A DNA stretch of 64,000 nt from Paracoccus sigandri (GCF_003709565.1 NZ_QNRC01000007.1:62001-126000), one strand, 5' to 3'. Shown: positions 49,534 through 57,433, counted from the stretch's first letter. Notes: generated by a model not told the origin, from the sequence alone. Numbers and translations are program-made.

Positions 49534-50264
49534 GCTGCGACCTCCGGGTAGCTGGCGTTGGCGCGGTTCAGGTCCTCTTCCTGCGCCGGGTTGGCGACCC
49601 GCACGACCTTCTGGACGAAGATGCCGGGGGTGACGACCTGTTCGGGATCGATCGCGCCCGCCTCGACCACATGGCTGGCCTGCACGATGGTTTCCGTCGC
49701 CGCCATGCACATCAGCGGATTGAAGTTCCGCGCCGCCGCCCGATAGGTCAGGTTGCCGTGCCGGTCCGCCCGTTCGGCCTTGACCAGCGCCACATCGGCC
49801 TTCAGCCAGCGTTCCTGCACATAGCTGCGCCCGTCGAATTCCGCGACCGCCTTGCCCCTGGCCAGATCGGTGCCGAAGCCGGTCGGCGTATAGAAGGCCG
49901 GGATCCCCGCCCCGCCCGCGCGGATGCGCTCGGCCAGCGTGCCTTGCGGGACCAGCTCCAGCTCGATCTCTCCGGCCAGGTAGCGTTCGGTGAAGACCAC
50001 CGGATCGGCCGAGCGCGGGAACGAGCAGATCAGCTTCGCGACCATCCCCGTCTCGATCAGCGCGGCCAGCCCGACATGGCCGTTGCCGGCATTGTTGTTG
50101 ATGACGGTCAGGTTCCTGGGATGGCCGGTGGCCAGGTGGCGGTCGATCAGGGCGTGGACCAGCTCGATGGGCGAGCCCGCGCCGCCGAAGCCGCCGATCA
50201 TCACGCTCATGCCGTCCTCGATCCCCGCCACGGCGGTGGCGAGGTCTGCGACTGTCTTGTCCAT
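49530..50264 (-). CDS. pcaI: 3-oxoadipate CoA-transferase subunit A
   Basis: A 244-residue subunit with the CoA-binding GGFGGAGSPIELVHAL, NAGNGHVGLAALI and GAGIPAFYTPTGFGTDLA segments. It is the first gene of the pcaIJF operon; ATG 50264 is chosen because upstream in-frame sequence overlaps the pcaR operator. It reads divergently from pcaR. Confidence 0.92.
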   Translation of the reverse strand: MDKTVADLATAVAGIEDGMSVMIGGFGGAGSPIELVHALIDRHLATGHPRNLTVINNNAGNGHVGLAALIETGMVAKLICSFPRSADPVVFTERYLAGEIELELVPQGTLAERIRAGGAGIPAFYTPTGFGTDLARGKAVAEFDGRSYVQERWLKADVALVKAERADRHGNLTYRAAARNFNPLMCMAATETIVQASHVVEAGAIDPEQVVTPGIFVQKVVRVANPAQEEDLNRANASYPEVAA

Positions 50265-50342
50265 GTGACTATCCTCTTGCTGCCGGGAATCCCGCCCGGC
50301 CCGGCAAGGGATAGGCGGGGAAAGGGCTTCACGCAACGCGGA

Positions 50343-50379
50343 TTGTGCGATAAGATAACTTTGTTGACATATCGCACAA
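50343..50379. promoter_or_regulatory. Inverted-repeat operator between pcaI and pcaR
   Basis: TTGTGCGATA (50343-50352) and TATCGCACAA (50370-50379) are a perfect ten-base inverted repeat with a 17-base spacer. It lies in the divergent gap. On the minus strand TTGTGC and TATCTT at 16-base spacing could be the pcaI promoter, so the arms would overlap it. An IclR-type dimer such as PcaR is the natural ligand. Confidence 0.75.
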
Positions 50380-50391
50380 CAAGGGGGCGGC

Positions 50392-51153
50392 GTGGGGATC
50401 GGCGAACGCGACATCATGGGCGGATTGGCCAAGGGGCTGGCGGTGATCGAGAGCTTCGGCGCCGACAGCCCGCGCCAGTCGATTTCCGAGGTGTCGGCGG
50501 CCTCCGGGCTGGACCGGGCGACGGCGCGGCGCTGCCTGCTGACGCTGGCGCATCTGGGCTATGCCGATTACGACGGCAAGTTCTTCACCCTGACGCCCCG
50601 CGTCTTGCGGCTGGGCACGGCCTGCCTGGCCGGGATGCCGCTGCCGCAGCTTGTCCAGCCCTCGCTGGACCTGCTGTCCGAACGGATCGGCGAAAGCTCG
50701 TCGGTCTCGATCCTCGACGGGGCCGAGATCGTCTATGTCGCGCGGGCGGCGCAGCGGAAGGTCATGTCGATCTCGCTGATGCCGGGATCGCGGCTGCCGG
50801 CCTTCTGCACCTCGATGGGCCGCGTGCTGCTGGCCGCCCTGCCCGAGGCCGAGGCCCGCGCGGTGATCGGCCCCGGCCCCCTGCCGGCGCGCACGCCGAT
50901 GACCCTGACCGATCCCGAGGCGGTCATGGCGGAACTGGCGCGGGTGCGGGCCCAGGGCCATGCGCTGATCGACCAGGAGGTCGAGCAGGGCCTGCGATCC
51001 ATCGCGGTGCCGCTGGCCGATGCGCGCGGCCGGGTGGTCGCGGCGCTGAACGTGGGCGTTTCGGCGCGGCAGAAGGCGGTCGAGGACCTGGTGCCGATGT
51101 TCCTGCCGGAATTGCAGCGGGTGGCGGCAGAAATCCGCGCGATGCTGCGCTGA
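50392..51153 (+). CDS. pcaR: IclR-family regulator of the pca genes (PcaR-like)
   Basis: A 253-residue regulator. The helix-turn-helix is ISEVSAASGLDRATARRCLLTLAHLG (about residues 33-58). The IclR effector domain holds PGSRLPAFCTSMGRVLLAALPE and DQEVEQGLRSIAVPL. The PcaR/PcaU/PobR branch responds to beta-ketoadipate or protocatechuate. The start is GTG 50392 with AAGGGGG upstream; an ATG eight codons later is possible. It is divergent from pcaIJF and convergent with pcaB. Confidence 0.88.
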   Translation: MGIGERDIMGGLAKGLAVIESFGADSPRQSISEVSAASGLDRATARRCLLTLAHLGYADYDGKFFTLTPRVLRLGTACLAGMPLPQLVQPSLDLLSERIGESSSVSILDGAEIVYVARAAQRKVMSISLMPGSRLPAFCTSMGRVLLAALPEAEARAVIGPGPLPARTPMTLTDPEAVMAELARVRAQGHALIDQEVEQGLRSIAVPLADARGRVVAALNVGVSARQKAVEDLVPMFLPELQRVAAEIRAMLR

Positions 51154-51159
51154 GCCGGC

Positions 51160-52473
51160 TCAGGCGTCCGCGGCATCGGCGAAGGCGCGGGCCTCGGCCG
51201 GGGCGGTGCCCAGCCCGGCGGCAAGGCCGGGGTCCAGGTCGGGGAAGTCGCGCGCGACCAGGTCGGGCAGCGTCGCGCCGCCCTGCTGCGCCTCGGCGCA
51301 GAGCGCCTTGATCCTGGCCTGGGCCTCGGGGCGCGGCATGTGGCGGGCCAGCGCGAAGGACAGCGCCTCGGCATGGATCAGCCCGCCGCCGTCCTGCAGC
51401 CCCCGCGCCATGGCCCGCGCGTCGGGCGCGATCCGGCCGGCCAGGTCCAGCGCCAGGTCCAGCGCCCGCCCGGTCGAGATGCAGAGCTGCGGCAGGGTCA
51501 GCCATTCGGTGAACCATGCCGCCCCGTCGCGCTGCTGGCGTTGAAGCCCCGCGCCCTGCATCAGCTGCGCCAGTGCCCCGGCCTGGCGGGCCAGCGCGAC
51601 CAGCACCGAGGGGCCGACCGGGTTCTGCTTCTGCGGCATGGTCGAGGATCCGCCCGCGCCCTCGATGCGGATCTCGTTGATGCCCGATTGCGCCATCAGG
51701 ATCAGGTCCTCGGCCATCTTGCCCAGGGTCGCGGCCAGTCCCGCCATCCACGAGGCGAAGGCGCCGATGCGGTCGCGTTCGGCATGCCAGCTGCCGCCGG
51801 GATCGCCAAGGTCCAGCGCCTGCGCCAGCGCGGCGCGGATCGCCGGCCCCTCGGGACCCATGGCCGACAGCGTGCCCGCCGCGCCGCCAAGCGAGACGGT
51901 CGCCAGGTCAGCGGCGACGGGCGCCAGTCGCGCGCGGTGGCGCAGCACCGGCTGGCCCCAGCCCGCCACCACCGCCCCGAAGCTGGTCGGCGTCGCCGCC
52001 TGGCCATAGCTGCGCGCGGCCATCGGCAGTTCGGCATGTTGCCGGGCCAGCGTCCCCAGCGCGCGGGCCAGGGCCTGCAGCCGGTCGTCCCAGATCTGCG
52101 TGACGCGGCGCAGGCGCAGGGCCAGGCCGGTATCCATGATGTCCTGGCTGGTCGCGCCCCAATGCAGGTATTGCGCATGGTCGGGCGCCTGCATCGCCTT
52201 GCGGAAGGCGGCCAGAAGCGCGGGGACGGGGACGCCGTTGCGGGCGGTCTCGGGCGCCAGGGCGGCGGGGTCGATCTGCACCTCGCGGCTGGCGCGGTCG
52301 ATATGGGCGGCGGCGGTTTCGGGGATCAGCCCGGCCTGGCCCTGCACCTGCGCCAGCGCGCCCTCGACCAGCAGCATGGCGCGGATCTCGGCGCTGTCGG
52401 TGAACAGCGCGGCGGTTTCGTCATCGCCGAAAAGGCTGCGATAGAGGGCGCTGTCGGCGGGGGCTGCGGGCAT
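51160..52473 (-). CDS. pcaB: 3-carboxy-cis,cis-muconate cycloisomerase
   Basis: A 437-residue enzyme of the fumarase/aspartase fold that lactonises carboxymuconate. The signature GGSSTMPQKQNPVGP is near residue 284, HWGATSQDIMDTGLALRLR near 98 is the second active-site segment, and WFTEWLTLPQL follows. It is the last gene of the pcaDCHG-BKACE-pcaB series and is separated from the BKACE gene by a 122-base gap that contains two hairpins and a dispersed repeat. Confidence 0.93.
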   Translation of the reverse strand: MPAAPADSALYRSLFGDDETAALFTDSAEIRAMLLVEGALAQVQGQAGLIPETAAAHIDRASREVQIDPAALAPETARNGVPVPALLAAFRKAMQAPDHAQYLHWGATSQDIMDTGLALRLRRVTQIWDDRLQALARALGTLARQHAELPMAARSYGQAATPTSFGAVVAGWGQPVLRHRARLAPVAADLATVSLGGAAGTLSAMGPEGPAIRAALAQALDLGDPGGSWHAERDRIGAFASWMAGLAATLGKMAEDLILMAQSGINEIRIEGAGGSSTMPQKQNPVGPSVLVALARQAGALAQLMQGAGLQRQQRDGAAWFTEWLTLPQLCISTGRALDLALDLAGRIAPDARAMARGLQDGGGLIHAEALSFALARHMPRPEAQARIKALCAEAQQGGATLPDLVARDFPDLDPGLAAGLGTAPAEARAFADAADA

Positions 52474-52501
52474 GTCGGGCCTTTGGTCTGGTGGCGGGGC
52501 C

Positions 52502-52559
52502 GGGGGCGGTTCGCCCCCATTGCCAGCCCGGCTTGAACCAATGGCGCCGGGCTGGCAAT
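52502..52559. repeat. Double hairpin between the BKACE gene and pcaB
   Basis: GGGGGCG-GTT-CGCCCCC (52502-52518) is followed directly by the perfect 13-base inverted repeat ATTGCCAGCCCGG (52519-52531) and CCGGGCTGGCAAT (52547-52559), spacer 15. In pca mRNA both would fold as strong hairpins within the intergenic stretch. No T-run follows, so attenuation or mRNA end protection is more likely than intrinsic termination. Confidence 0.75.
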
Positions 52560-52564
52560 CCCCT

Positions 52565-52588
52565 CGGGTATTTGAGCAACGAAGAAGC
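52565..52588. repeat. Dispersed 24-base intergenic block, copy 2
   Basis: The block CGGGTATTTG + AGCAACGAAG + AAGC differs at one base from copy 1 at 14661-14684. It lies seven bases before the BKACE stop codon (52596) and five bases past the double hairpin. Confidence 0.6.
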
Positions 52589-52595
52589 GGCGCGG

Positions 52596-53429
52596 TCAGG
52601 CGGGTCTCAGGCCGAGGATGTCGCGGGCCTGTTGCCAGGTGGCGACGGGGCGGTCGTATTTGCGGCAGAGTTCGGCCGTGCGTCCGACCAGCGCCGCATT
52701 CGAGGCGGCGAGCGTGTCGCGGTCGAGGCGGACGTTGTCCTCCAGCCCGGTGCGGGCGTGGCCGCCCGCCGAGATCGCCCAGTCGTTCAGGACGATCTGG
52801 TTCGGGCCGATGCCGGCCGCGCACCAGGGCGCGTCCTCGCCGAACAGGCGATGCACGGTCTTGACGTAATAGTCGAAGACCTCGCGGTCGGCGGGCATGG
52901 CGTTCTTCACGCCCATCACGAATTGCACATAGGGCCGGTCCTCGATCTGGCCGGCCTGCCACATCTGATGCGCCTTGAGGATATGCGACAGATCGAACGC
53001 CTCGATTTCCGGCTTGACGCCATGGGTCAGCATTTCGGATGCCAGCCAGTCCACCAGGTCGGGCGGGCTCTCGTAGACCCGCGTCGGGAAGTTGTTCGAG
53101 CCGACCGAGAGCGAGGCCATGTCCGGCGCCAGCCCCAGCATCCCGCCGCGTTCGCGCCCCGCACCCGAGCGCCCGCCGGTCGACAGCTGCACGATCATGC
53201 CGGGGCAGTGTTTCTCCAGCCCCTCCTTCAGCCGCGCGAAGCGGTCGGGGTCCGAGGTCGGCCTGCCCTCGTCGTCGCGGACATGGCAATGGGCGATGGT
53301 CGCGCCGGCCTCGAAGGCCTCTTGCGTGGATTCGATCTGCTCGGCGATGGTGATCGGCACCGCCGGGTTGTTCGCCTTGGTCGGAAGCGAGCCGGTGATC
53401 GCGACGCAGATGATGCAGGGGGTGGTCAT
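52596..53429 (-). CDS. BKACE family (DUF849) beta-keto acid cleavage enzyme
   Basis: A 277-residue TIM-barrel zinc protein of the beta-keto acid cleavage enzyme family. Signature segments are VAITGSLPTKANNPAVPIT, TIAHCHVRDDEGRPTSDP (zinc His pair), VQLSTGGRSGAGRERGGML and SLSVGSNNFPTRVYESP. Known members combine a beta-keto acid with acetyl-CoA to give acetoacetate and an acyl-CoA. Here it sits seven bases after pcaG in the protocatechuate operon. Beta-ketoadipate is therefore the obvious substrate candidate, which would yield succinyl-CoA plus acetoacetate; this is inference. Confidence 0.88.
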   Translation of the reverse strand: MTTPCIICVAITGSLPTKANNPAVPITIAEQIESTQEAFEAGATIAHCHVRDDEGRPTSDPDRFARLKEGLEKHCPGMIVQLSTGGRSGAGRERGGMLGLAPDMASLSVGSNNFPTRVYESPPDLVDWLASEMLTHGVKPEIEAFDLSHILKAHQMWQAGQIEDRPYVQFVMGVKNAMPADREVFDYYVKTVHRLFGEDAPWCAAGIGPNQIVLNDWAISAGGHARTGLEDNVRLDRDTLAASNAALVGRTAELCRKYDRPVATWQQARDILGLRPA

Positions 53430-53436
53430 CGGGTCC

Positions 53437-54042
53437 TCACAGGTCGAAGAAGACGGTTTCGTTCTCGCCCTGCAGGACGATGTCGAAGCGGTATTCGCCG
53501 TCGCCGGTCCTTTTGGCGATCAGGGTCCGGACGCGGTCGCGATGTTCGATTCGCTGCAGGACGGGGCAGGACTCGTTGTCCTCGCCCTCGAAATAGATGC
53601 GGGTCTGCAGGCCCAGGTTGATGCCGCGCGCCACCACCCAGAGCGAGACATGCGGCGCCATCGGGCGGCCGTCATGGAAGGGGACGCGGCCGGGCATGAT
53701 CGTCTTCAGCATCCATTCGCCGCTGTCGAAATCGGCGATGATGCGCGCCCAGCCCGAGACATTCGGATCGGCCTTCCCGCGCGGGTCGTGGCCGGGGAAG
53801 ATGCCGTCCGCGTCGGCCTGCCAGCTTTCGATCAGCGCGTCGCGCAGGATCATGCCGGCGCCGTCGCGCACCGTGCCGATGATGGTGATCGGCCTGCCCT
53901 TTGCCCCGTCGGAGACGGGGCTTTCGCCCAGGTCGACCGGATAGATGCCGTCATTGCCCAGCTTGTTCGGGGTCAGGCCGATATGGACATAGGGACCCGC
54001 CGTCTGCGAGGGCGATTCCTTGAGGTAGTCGAGGCGCTGCAT
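53437..54042 (-). CDS. pcaG: Protocatechuate 3,4-dioxygenase alpha subunit
   Basis: A 201-residue subunit, the partner of PcaH. The N-terminus LKESPSQTAGPYVHIGLTP and WARIIADFDSGEWMLKTIMPGRVPFHDGRPMAPH-type core, with VSLWVVARGINLGLQTRIYF, are PcaG features. It lacks the iron ligands, which are in the beta subunit. Its ATG overlaps the pcaH stop as TGATG. Confidence 0.94.
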   Translation of the reverse strand: MQRLDYLKESPSQTAGPYVHIGLTPNKLGNDGIYPVDLGESPVSDGAKGRPITIIGTVRDGAGMILRDALIESWQADADGIFPGHDPRGKADPNVSGWARIIADFDSGEWMLKTIMPGRVPFHDGRPMAPHVSLWVVARGINLGLQTRIYFEGEDNESCPVLQRIEHRDRVRTLIAKRTGDGEYRFDIVLQGENETVFFDL

Positions 54043-54794
54043 CACATCCCCTCCTTGCGGTTCTCGAAGAAGCTCTGGCGGCGGCCGCGCAGGACGATGT
54101 CGAACCTGTAGGCCAGGCAATCCATCGGGATCGCGCGGTTCATGTCAAGCGGCGCGACCAGCGCCTCGATCGCCTTCTGCTGGCCGATGGTGTTCACGAT
54201 CGGGCATTTGGCGATCAGCGGGTCGCCCTCGAAATACATCTGGGTGATCAGGCGCTGGCCGAAGCCGGTGCCGAAGACCGAGACATGGATATGCATCGGC
54301 CGCCAGTTGTTGACATGGTTCGGCCAGGGATAGGCGCCGGGACGCACGGTCAGGAATTCGTAGGACCCGTCCGGGCCCGAGATCGTCCGCCCGCAGCCGC
54401 CGAAATTCGGGTCCAGCGGCGCCAGGTAGCCGTCCTTCTTGTGGCGATAGCGGCCGCCGGCATTGGCCTGCCAGATCTCGACCAGCACGTCGGGGATGCC
54501 GCGGCCGTTCTCGTCCAGCACGCGGCCGTGCATGATGATCCGTTCGCCGATGGCGGGCTGGCCGGTGAAGTTCACGATCAGGTTGTTGTCGCGTTCCCCG
54601 ATCATGTCATGGCCGAAGGCGGGGCCGGTCTGCTCGGACAGCGTCGAGGACAGCGCCACCAGGGCGCGGTGCGGCGCGCGCGTCATCGAGGTCTTGTAGC
54701 CCGGCGTATAGGCGGCCGGGTGCCAGTCCCGGTCGCGGAAGAACAGCGGGCCGCTGTCATGGCTGTTGCCGTCCAGGGTCTTGCTGGGGGTCAT
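54042..54794 (-). CDS. pcaH: Protocatechuate 3,4-dioxygenase beta subunit
   Basis: A 250-residue intradiol dioxygenase subunit with the non-heme Fe(III) site. Ligands by family comparison are Tyr116 (NAGGRYRHKK), Tyr155 (PGAYPWPNH), and His168 and His170 (RPMHIHVSV). The enzyme cleaves protocatechuate to 3-carboxy-cis,cis-muconate. It overlaps pcaC by four bases. Confidence 0.95.
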   Translation of the reverse strand: MTPSKTLDGNSHDSGPLFFRDRDWHPAAYTPGYKTSMTRAPHRALVALSSTLSEQTGPAFGHDMIGERDNNLIVNFTGQPAIGERIIMHGRVLDENGRGIPDVLVEIWQANAGGRYRHKKDGYLAPLDPNFGGCGRTISGPDGSYEFLTVRPGAYPWPNHVNNWRPMHIHVSVFGTGFGQRLITQMYFEGDPLIAKCPIVNTIGQQKAIEALVAPLDMNRAIPMDCLAYRFDIVLRGRRQSFFENRKEGM

Positions 54795-55171
54795 CGCTCT
54801 GCCTCCATCTCGGCGAATGTTTCCTTGGCGATCCTGATCGCGTGATTGGCGCGCGGCACGCCGGCATAGATCGCGACATGCAACAGCGCCTCCAGCACGT
54901 CGTCGGGCGTGGCGCCGGTATGGGCGGTGGCGCGGACATGCATGGCCAGTTCGTGGTCGTTGCCCAGGCCCGCCAGCAGCGCGATGGTCAGCATCGAGCG
55001 TTCCCGCGCGCTGATCGTGTCGCGCGACCAGACATGGCCCCAGGCGGCCTCGGTGATCAGGTCCTGGAAGGGCGCGTCGAAATCGGTCTTGGCGGCCTCG
55101 GCCCGGTCGACATGGGCATCGCCGAGGACCCGGCGGCGGGTGGCCATGCCCTGTGCGTGGCGGTCGGTCAT
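54791..55171 (-). CDS. pcaC: 4-carboxymuconolactone decarboxylase
   Basis: A 126-residue helical protein of the CMD family. FDAPFQDLITEAAWGHVWSR and GNDHELAMHVRATAHTGATPDDVLEALLH are the family core with the conserved Glu and His. It decarboxylates carboxymuconolactone to beta-ketoadipate enol-lactone. It is not fused to PcaD. It overlaps both pcaD and pcaH by four bases. Confidence 0.94.
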   Translation of the reverse strand: MTDRHAQGMATRRRVLGDAHVDRAEAAKTDFDAPFQDLITEAAWGHVWSRDTISARERSMLTIALLAGLGNDHELAMHVRATAHTGATPDDVLEALLHVAIYAGVPRANHAIRIAKETFAEMEAER

Positions 55172-55947
55172 CTTGCATGTTCCTTCAGGAAGGGGACCAG
55201 GATGGCGGCATATCCGGCCGGGTCCTCGACGCAGGGCAGATGGCCCGTGCCGGGAAGCAGCCGGAATTCGGCGCCGGGGATCAGGTTCGCGGTCGCCCTG
55301 ACCTGCTCGGGCGGGGAAGCTCCGTCCAGGTCGCCGCCGATGGCCAGCGTGGGCAGGCGCAGGGTCGCGGTCGTGGCGGCCAGGTCGGCCTGCGCGATGG
55401 CCTCGCAGGCGGCGGCATAGCCATGCGCGTCGCTGCGGGCCAGCATGTTGCGCCACAGGCGCAGCGCGTGGGTGGCGCGGAAGGCGGGGCCGAACCAGCG
55501 TTCCATCACTGCATCGGCGATGGCCGCGCAGCCGCCCGCGCGCACGGCGGCGATGCGGTCGCGCCAGGCATCAGGCGTGCCCATCTTCGCGGCGGTGTTC
55601 GACAGGACCAGCGCGCGCAGCAGCTCGGGGCGGCGCGCGGCGAGGCTCTGGCCGATCATGCCGCCGATGGACAGGCCGACGAAGACCACGGGGCCCCTGC
55701 CCTCGGCCTCGATCAGCGCCGCGGCGTCCTCGGCCAGGTCCTCGATCCGCAGCGTGTCGGTGCCGTCGGACAACCCGTGGCCGCGCTTGTCGAAGCGGAT
55801 CGCGCGAAAGCCCGGCAGATGCGCCAGAAGCGCGTCCCACAGCCGCAGATCGGTACCCAGCGAATTGGCGAAAACCACGGTCGGCGCCTGCTCTGGCCCG
55901 TCGATGCGGTAATGCATGGCCCCCCAGGGCCGCGTCAGAACTTGCAT
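55168..55947 (-). CDS. pcaD: 3-oxoadipate enol-lactonase
   Basis: A 259-residue alpha/beta hydrolase. The nucleophile elbow is VGLSIGGMIG (Ser93), the acid GDLDGASPPE near 211, and the His GTGHLPCVED near 239. It hydrolyses the enol-lactone to beta-ketoadipate. It is the first gene of the operon; GAGGGGGA precedes the ATG. The PcaQ-type box lies 71-86 bases upstream. Confidence 0.94.
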   Translation of the reverse strand: MQVLTRPWGAMHYRIDGPEQAPTVVFANSLGTDLRLWDALLAHLPGFRAIRFDKRGHGLSDGTDTLRIEDLAEDAAALIEAEGRGPVVFVGLSIGGMIGQSLAARRPELLRALVLSNTAAKMGTPDAWRDRIAAVRAGGCAAIADAVMERWFGPAFRATHALRLWRNMLARSDAHGYAAACEAIAQADLAATTATLRLPTLAIGGDLDGASPPEQVRATANLIPGAEFRLLPGTGHLPCVEDPAGYAAILVPFLKEHAR

Positions 55948-56013
55948 GATGATCCCCCTCGGCTCATAATCTGCCACAGATGGATCATGGCGAATAATGC
56001 AAAATGGGCGCAA

Positions 56014-56967
56014 ATGAATAACCGTGCGGTTATACATCCGGCCGTCAAGCTGCGTCATATCCGTGCCTTCCTGGATATCGCGACGCAGGGCAGCCTGTCC
56101 GGCGTGGCGCGGGCGCAGGGCATCACCCAGCCCGCCCTGTCGCGCACCCTGGCCGAGCTGGAGACGCTGCTGGGCCAGCCGCTGTTCCTGCGCCAGGGGC
56201 GGCGGCTGGTCCTGACCGAGCAGGGCGCGCTGTTCCGCCGCCATGCCGAGGCCGCCCTGCAATCGCTGGAGGCGGGGGCGGCGGCGCTGCGGCCGGGCAG
56301 CGGCGGCACGATCCGCGTCGGCGCCCTGCCGACGGTGGCCACGCGCTTCTTTCCGCGCGTCGTCCTGCGGTTTCGCGAATTGCGCCCGCAGACGCTGCTG
56401 GCGGTCGAGACCGGGCCGCATTTCTACCTGATGCGGCTTCTGCGCGAAGGGGCGATCGACCTGATGATCGGCCGCCTGCCCGGCGCCTCGGAAATGGCGG
56501 GGCTGAGCTTCGATCACCTCTACGAGGAAGACATCGTGCTGGTCGCCCGCGCCGGCCATCCCCTGGCCGGGCGGCCCCTGCCCCGGATGCTGGCCGAATC
56601 GCCGGTGATCCTGCCCCCGGCGACGGCGCTGATCCGCCCGCAGGTCGAGGAATACCTGGCCTCGATCGGGCTTGCCGGCCTGCGCCCGGCCATCGAGACG
56701 GTCTCGCTGGCGCTGGGCCGGGGGATCTGCCTGACCTCGGATGCGCTGTGGTTCATCTCTCGCGGTGTCGTCGCGGACGAGCTGGATCGCGGATTGCTGG
56801 CGGAACTGCCGATCGGGGCGCGTTTCCTGTCGGGCGCGGTCGGCATGACCCGGCGGCAGGAAACCGCGACCCCCGGCCTGCCGGCGCTGGAAGAGGTCGC
56901 GCGCGACATCGCCCGGCAAGCGCCGGGGTCATGGCGCCCGGATCAGTCCAGCCCGGCCGAGGCGTAG
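56014..56967 (+). CDS. pcaQ: LysR-type activator of protocatechuate genes (PcaQ)
   Basis: A 317-residue LysR regulator. The winged helix (about residues 12-70) contains LRHIRAFLDIATQGSLSGVARAQG and ITQPALSRTLAELE. The effector domain starts near IRVGALPTVATRFFP. PcaQ proteins activate pcaDCHGB with beta-carboxymuconate or its lactone as coinducer. ATG 56014 is chosen; ATG 55987 would add MANNAKWAQ. The PcaQ-like box overlaps the first codons at 56018-56033, so it could act on both pcaD and pcaQ. Confidence 0.9.
   Translation: MNNRAVIHPAVKLRHIRAFLDIATQGSLSGVARAQGITQPALSRTLAELETLLGQPLFLRQGRRLVLTEQGALFRRHAEAALQSLEAGAAALRPGSGGTIRVGALPTVATRFFPRVVLRFRELRPQTLLAVETGPHFYLMRLLREGAIDLMIGRLPGASEMAGLSFDHLYEEDIVLVARAGHPLAGRPLPRMLAESPVILPPATALIRPQVEEYLASIGLAGLRPAIETVSLALGRGICLTSDALWFISRGVVADELDRGLLAELPIGARFLSGAVGMTRRQETATPGLPALEEVARDIARQAPGSWRPDQSSPAEA
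56018..56033. promoter_or_regulatory. PcaQ-type operator overlapping the pcaQ start
   Basis: ATAACC (56018-56023), GTGC, GGTTAT (56028-56033). It is a perfect inverted repeat and fits the ATAACC-N4-GGTTAA/T pattern I recall for PcaQ of rhizobia. Its centre is about 78 bases upstream of the pcaD start codon and four codons inside pcaQ. Confidence 0.7.
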
Positions 56968-57374
56968 TAGAGCCGGGTATCGCGCGCCTCGTCGAAGCCG
57001 ATGCCCGAGGCGATGATGCAGCTTGTGCCGTCCTCGCGTGGGGCGACCATGGTCCAGGTGCCCATGCTGTCGGATCCCCACAGCTCGGTCCCGGCCTGGG
57101 CGTCGGTCTCGATCCGGTTTTCGTCGAAATCATGTTCCAGCGTGTAATGGATCTCGGCATTGGCCGCGCAATAGGGCTGGTCCTCGACCGCCAGGTCGGA
57201 AACCGGCAGATCCTGAGCCTGCCGCAGCAGCGTGCGGGCATCGGTGCCGTCCATGGCCGACCAGCTTTGCACCGGCTGGTCCGCGCGCGAGGCGGCCAGC
57301 GCGGGTGCCGCGCCGCCCAGGATGAATGTGCCTGCGGCAAGGGCCGCGGCAAGGGTTTTCGCGTTGATCGACAT
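56943..57374 (-). CDS. Unknown small secreted protein
   Basis: A 143-residue protein with signal peptide MSINAKTLAAALAAGTFILG, then GAAPALA before ASRADQ. The mature part of about 115 residues has two Cys (QPYCAANAE and TSCIIASG) that could form a disulfide, with alternating polar and hydrophobic strands. I do not recognise the family. The gene overlaps the 3' end of pcaQ by 25 bases. A perfect EcfG-type promoter lies 35 bases before the start codon, so it is a candidate envelope stress protein. Confidence 0.72.
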   Translation of the reverse strand: MSINAKTLAAALAAGTFILGGAAPALAASRADQPVQSWSAMDGTDARTLLRQAQDLPVSDLAVEDQPYCAANAEIHYTLEHDFDENRIETDAQAGTELWGSDSMGTWTMVAPREDGTSCIIASGIGFDEARDTRLYYASAGLD

Positions 57375-57408
57375 CTGTCAGACCTTTCGCTTGCGTTCCT
57401 GGGGGAAA

Positions 57409-57433
57409 AACGCGCATTCGCGGGTCGGGTTCC
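57409..57433 (-). promoter_or_regulatory. EcfG-type promoter of the secreted unknown protein
   Basis: Read on the minus strand: GGAAC (57433-57429), 16 bases, CGTT (57412-57409), then T-rich. It is an exact EcfG consensus match, correctly oriented, 35 bases before the start codon at 57374. Confidence 0.65.

Noticed and set aside
51151..51162. Palindrome TGAGCCGGCTCA at the convergent pcaR/pcaB stops
   Set aside because: It is formed by the two stop codons around GCCGGC. It is too short for a terminator and has no T-run.
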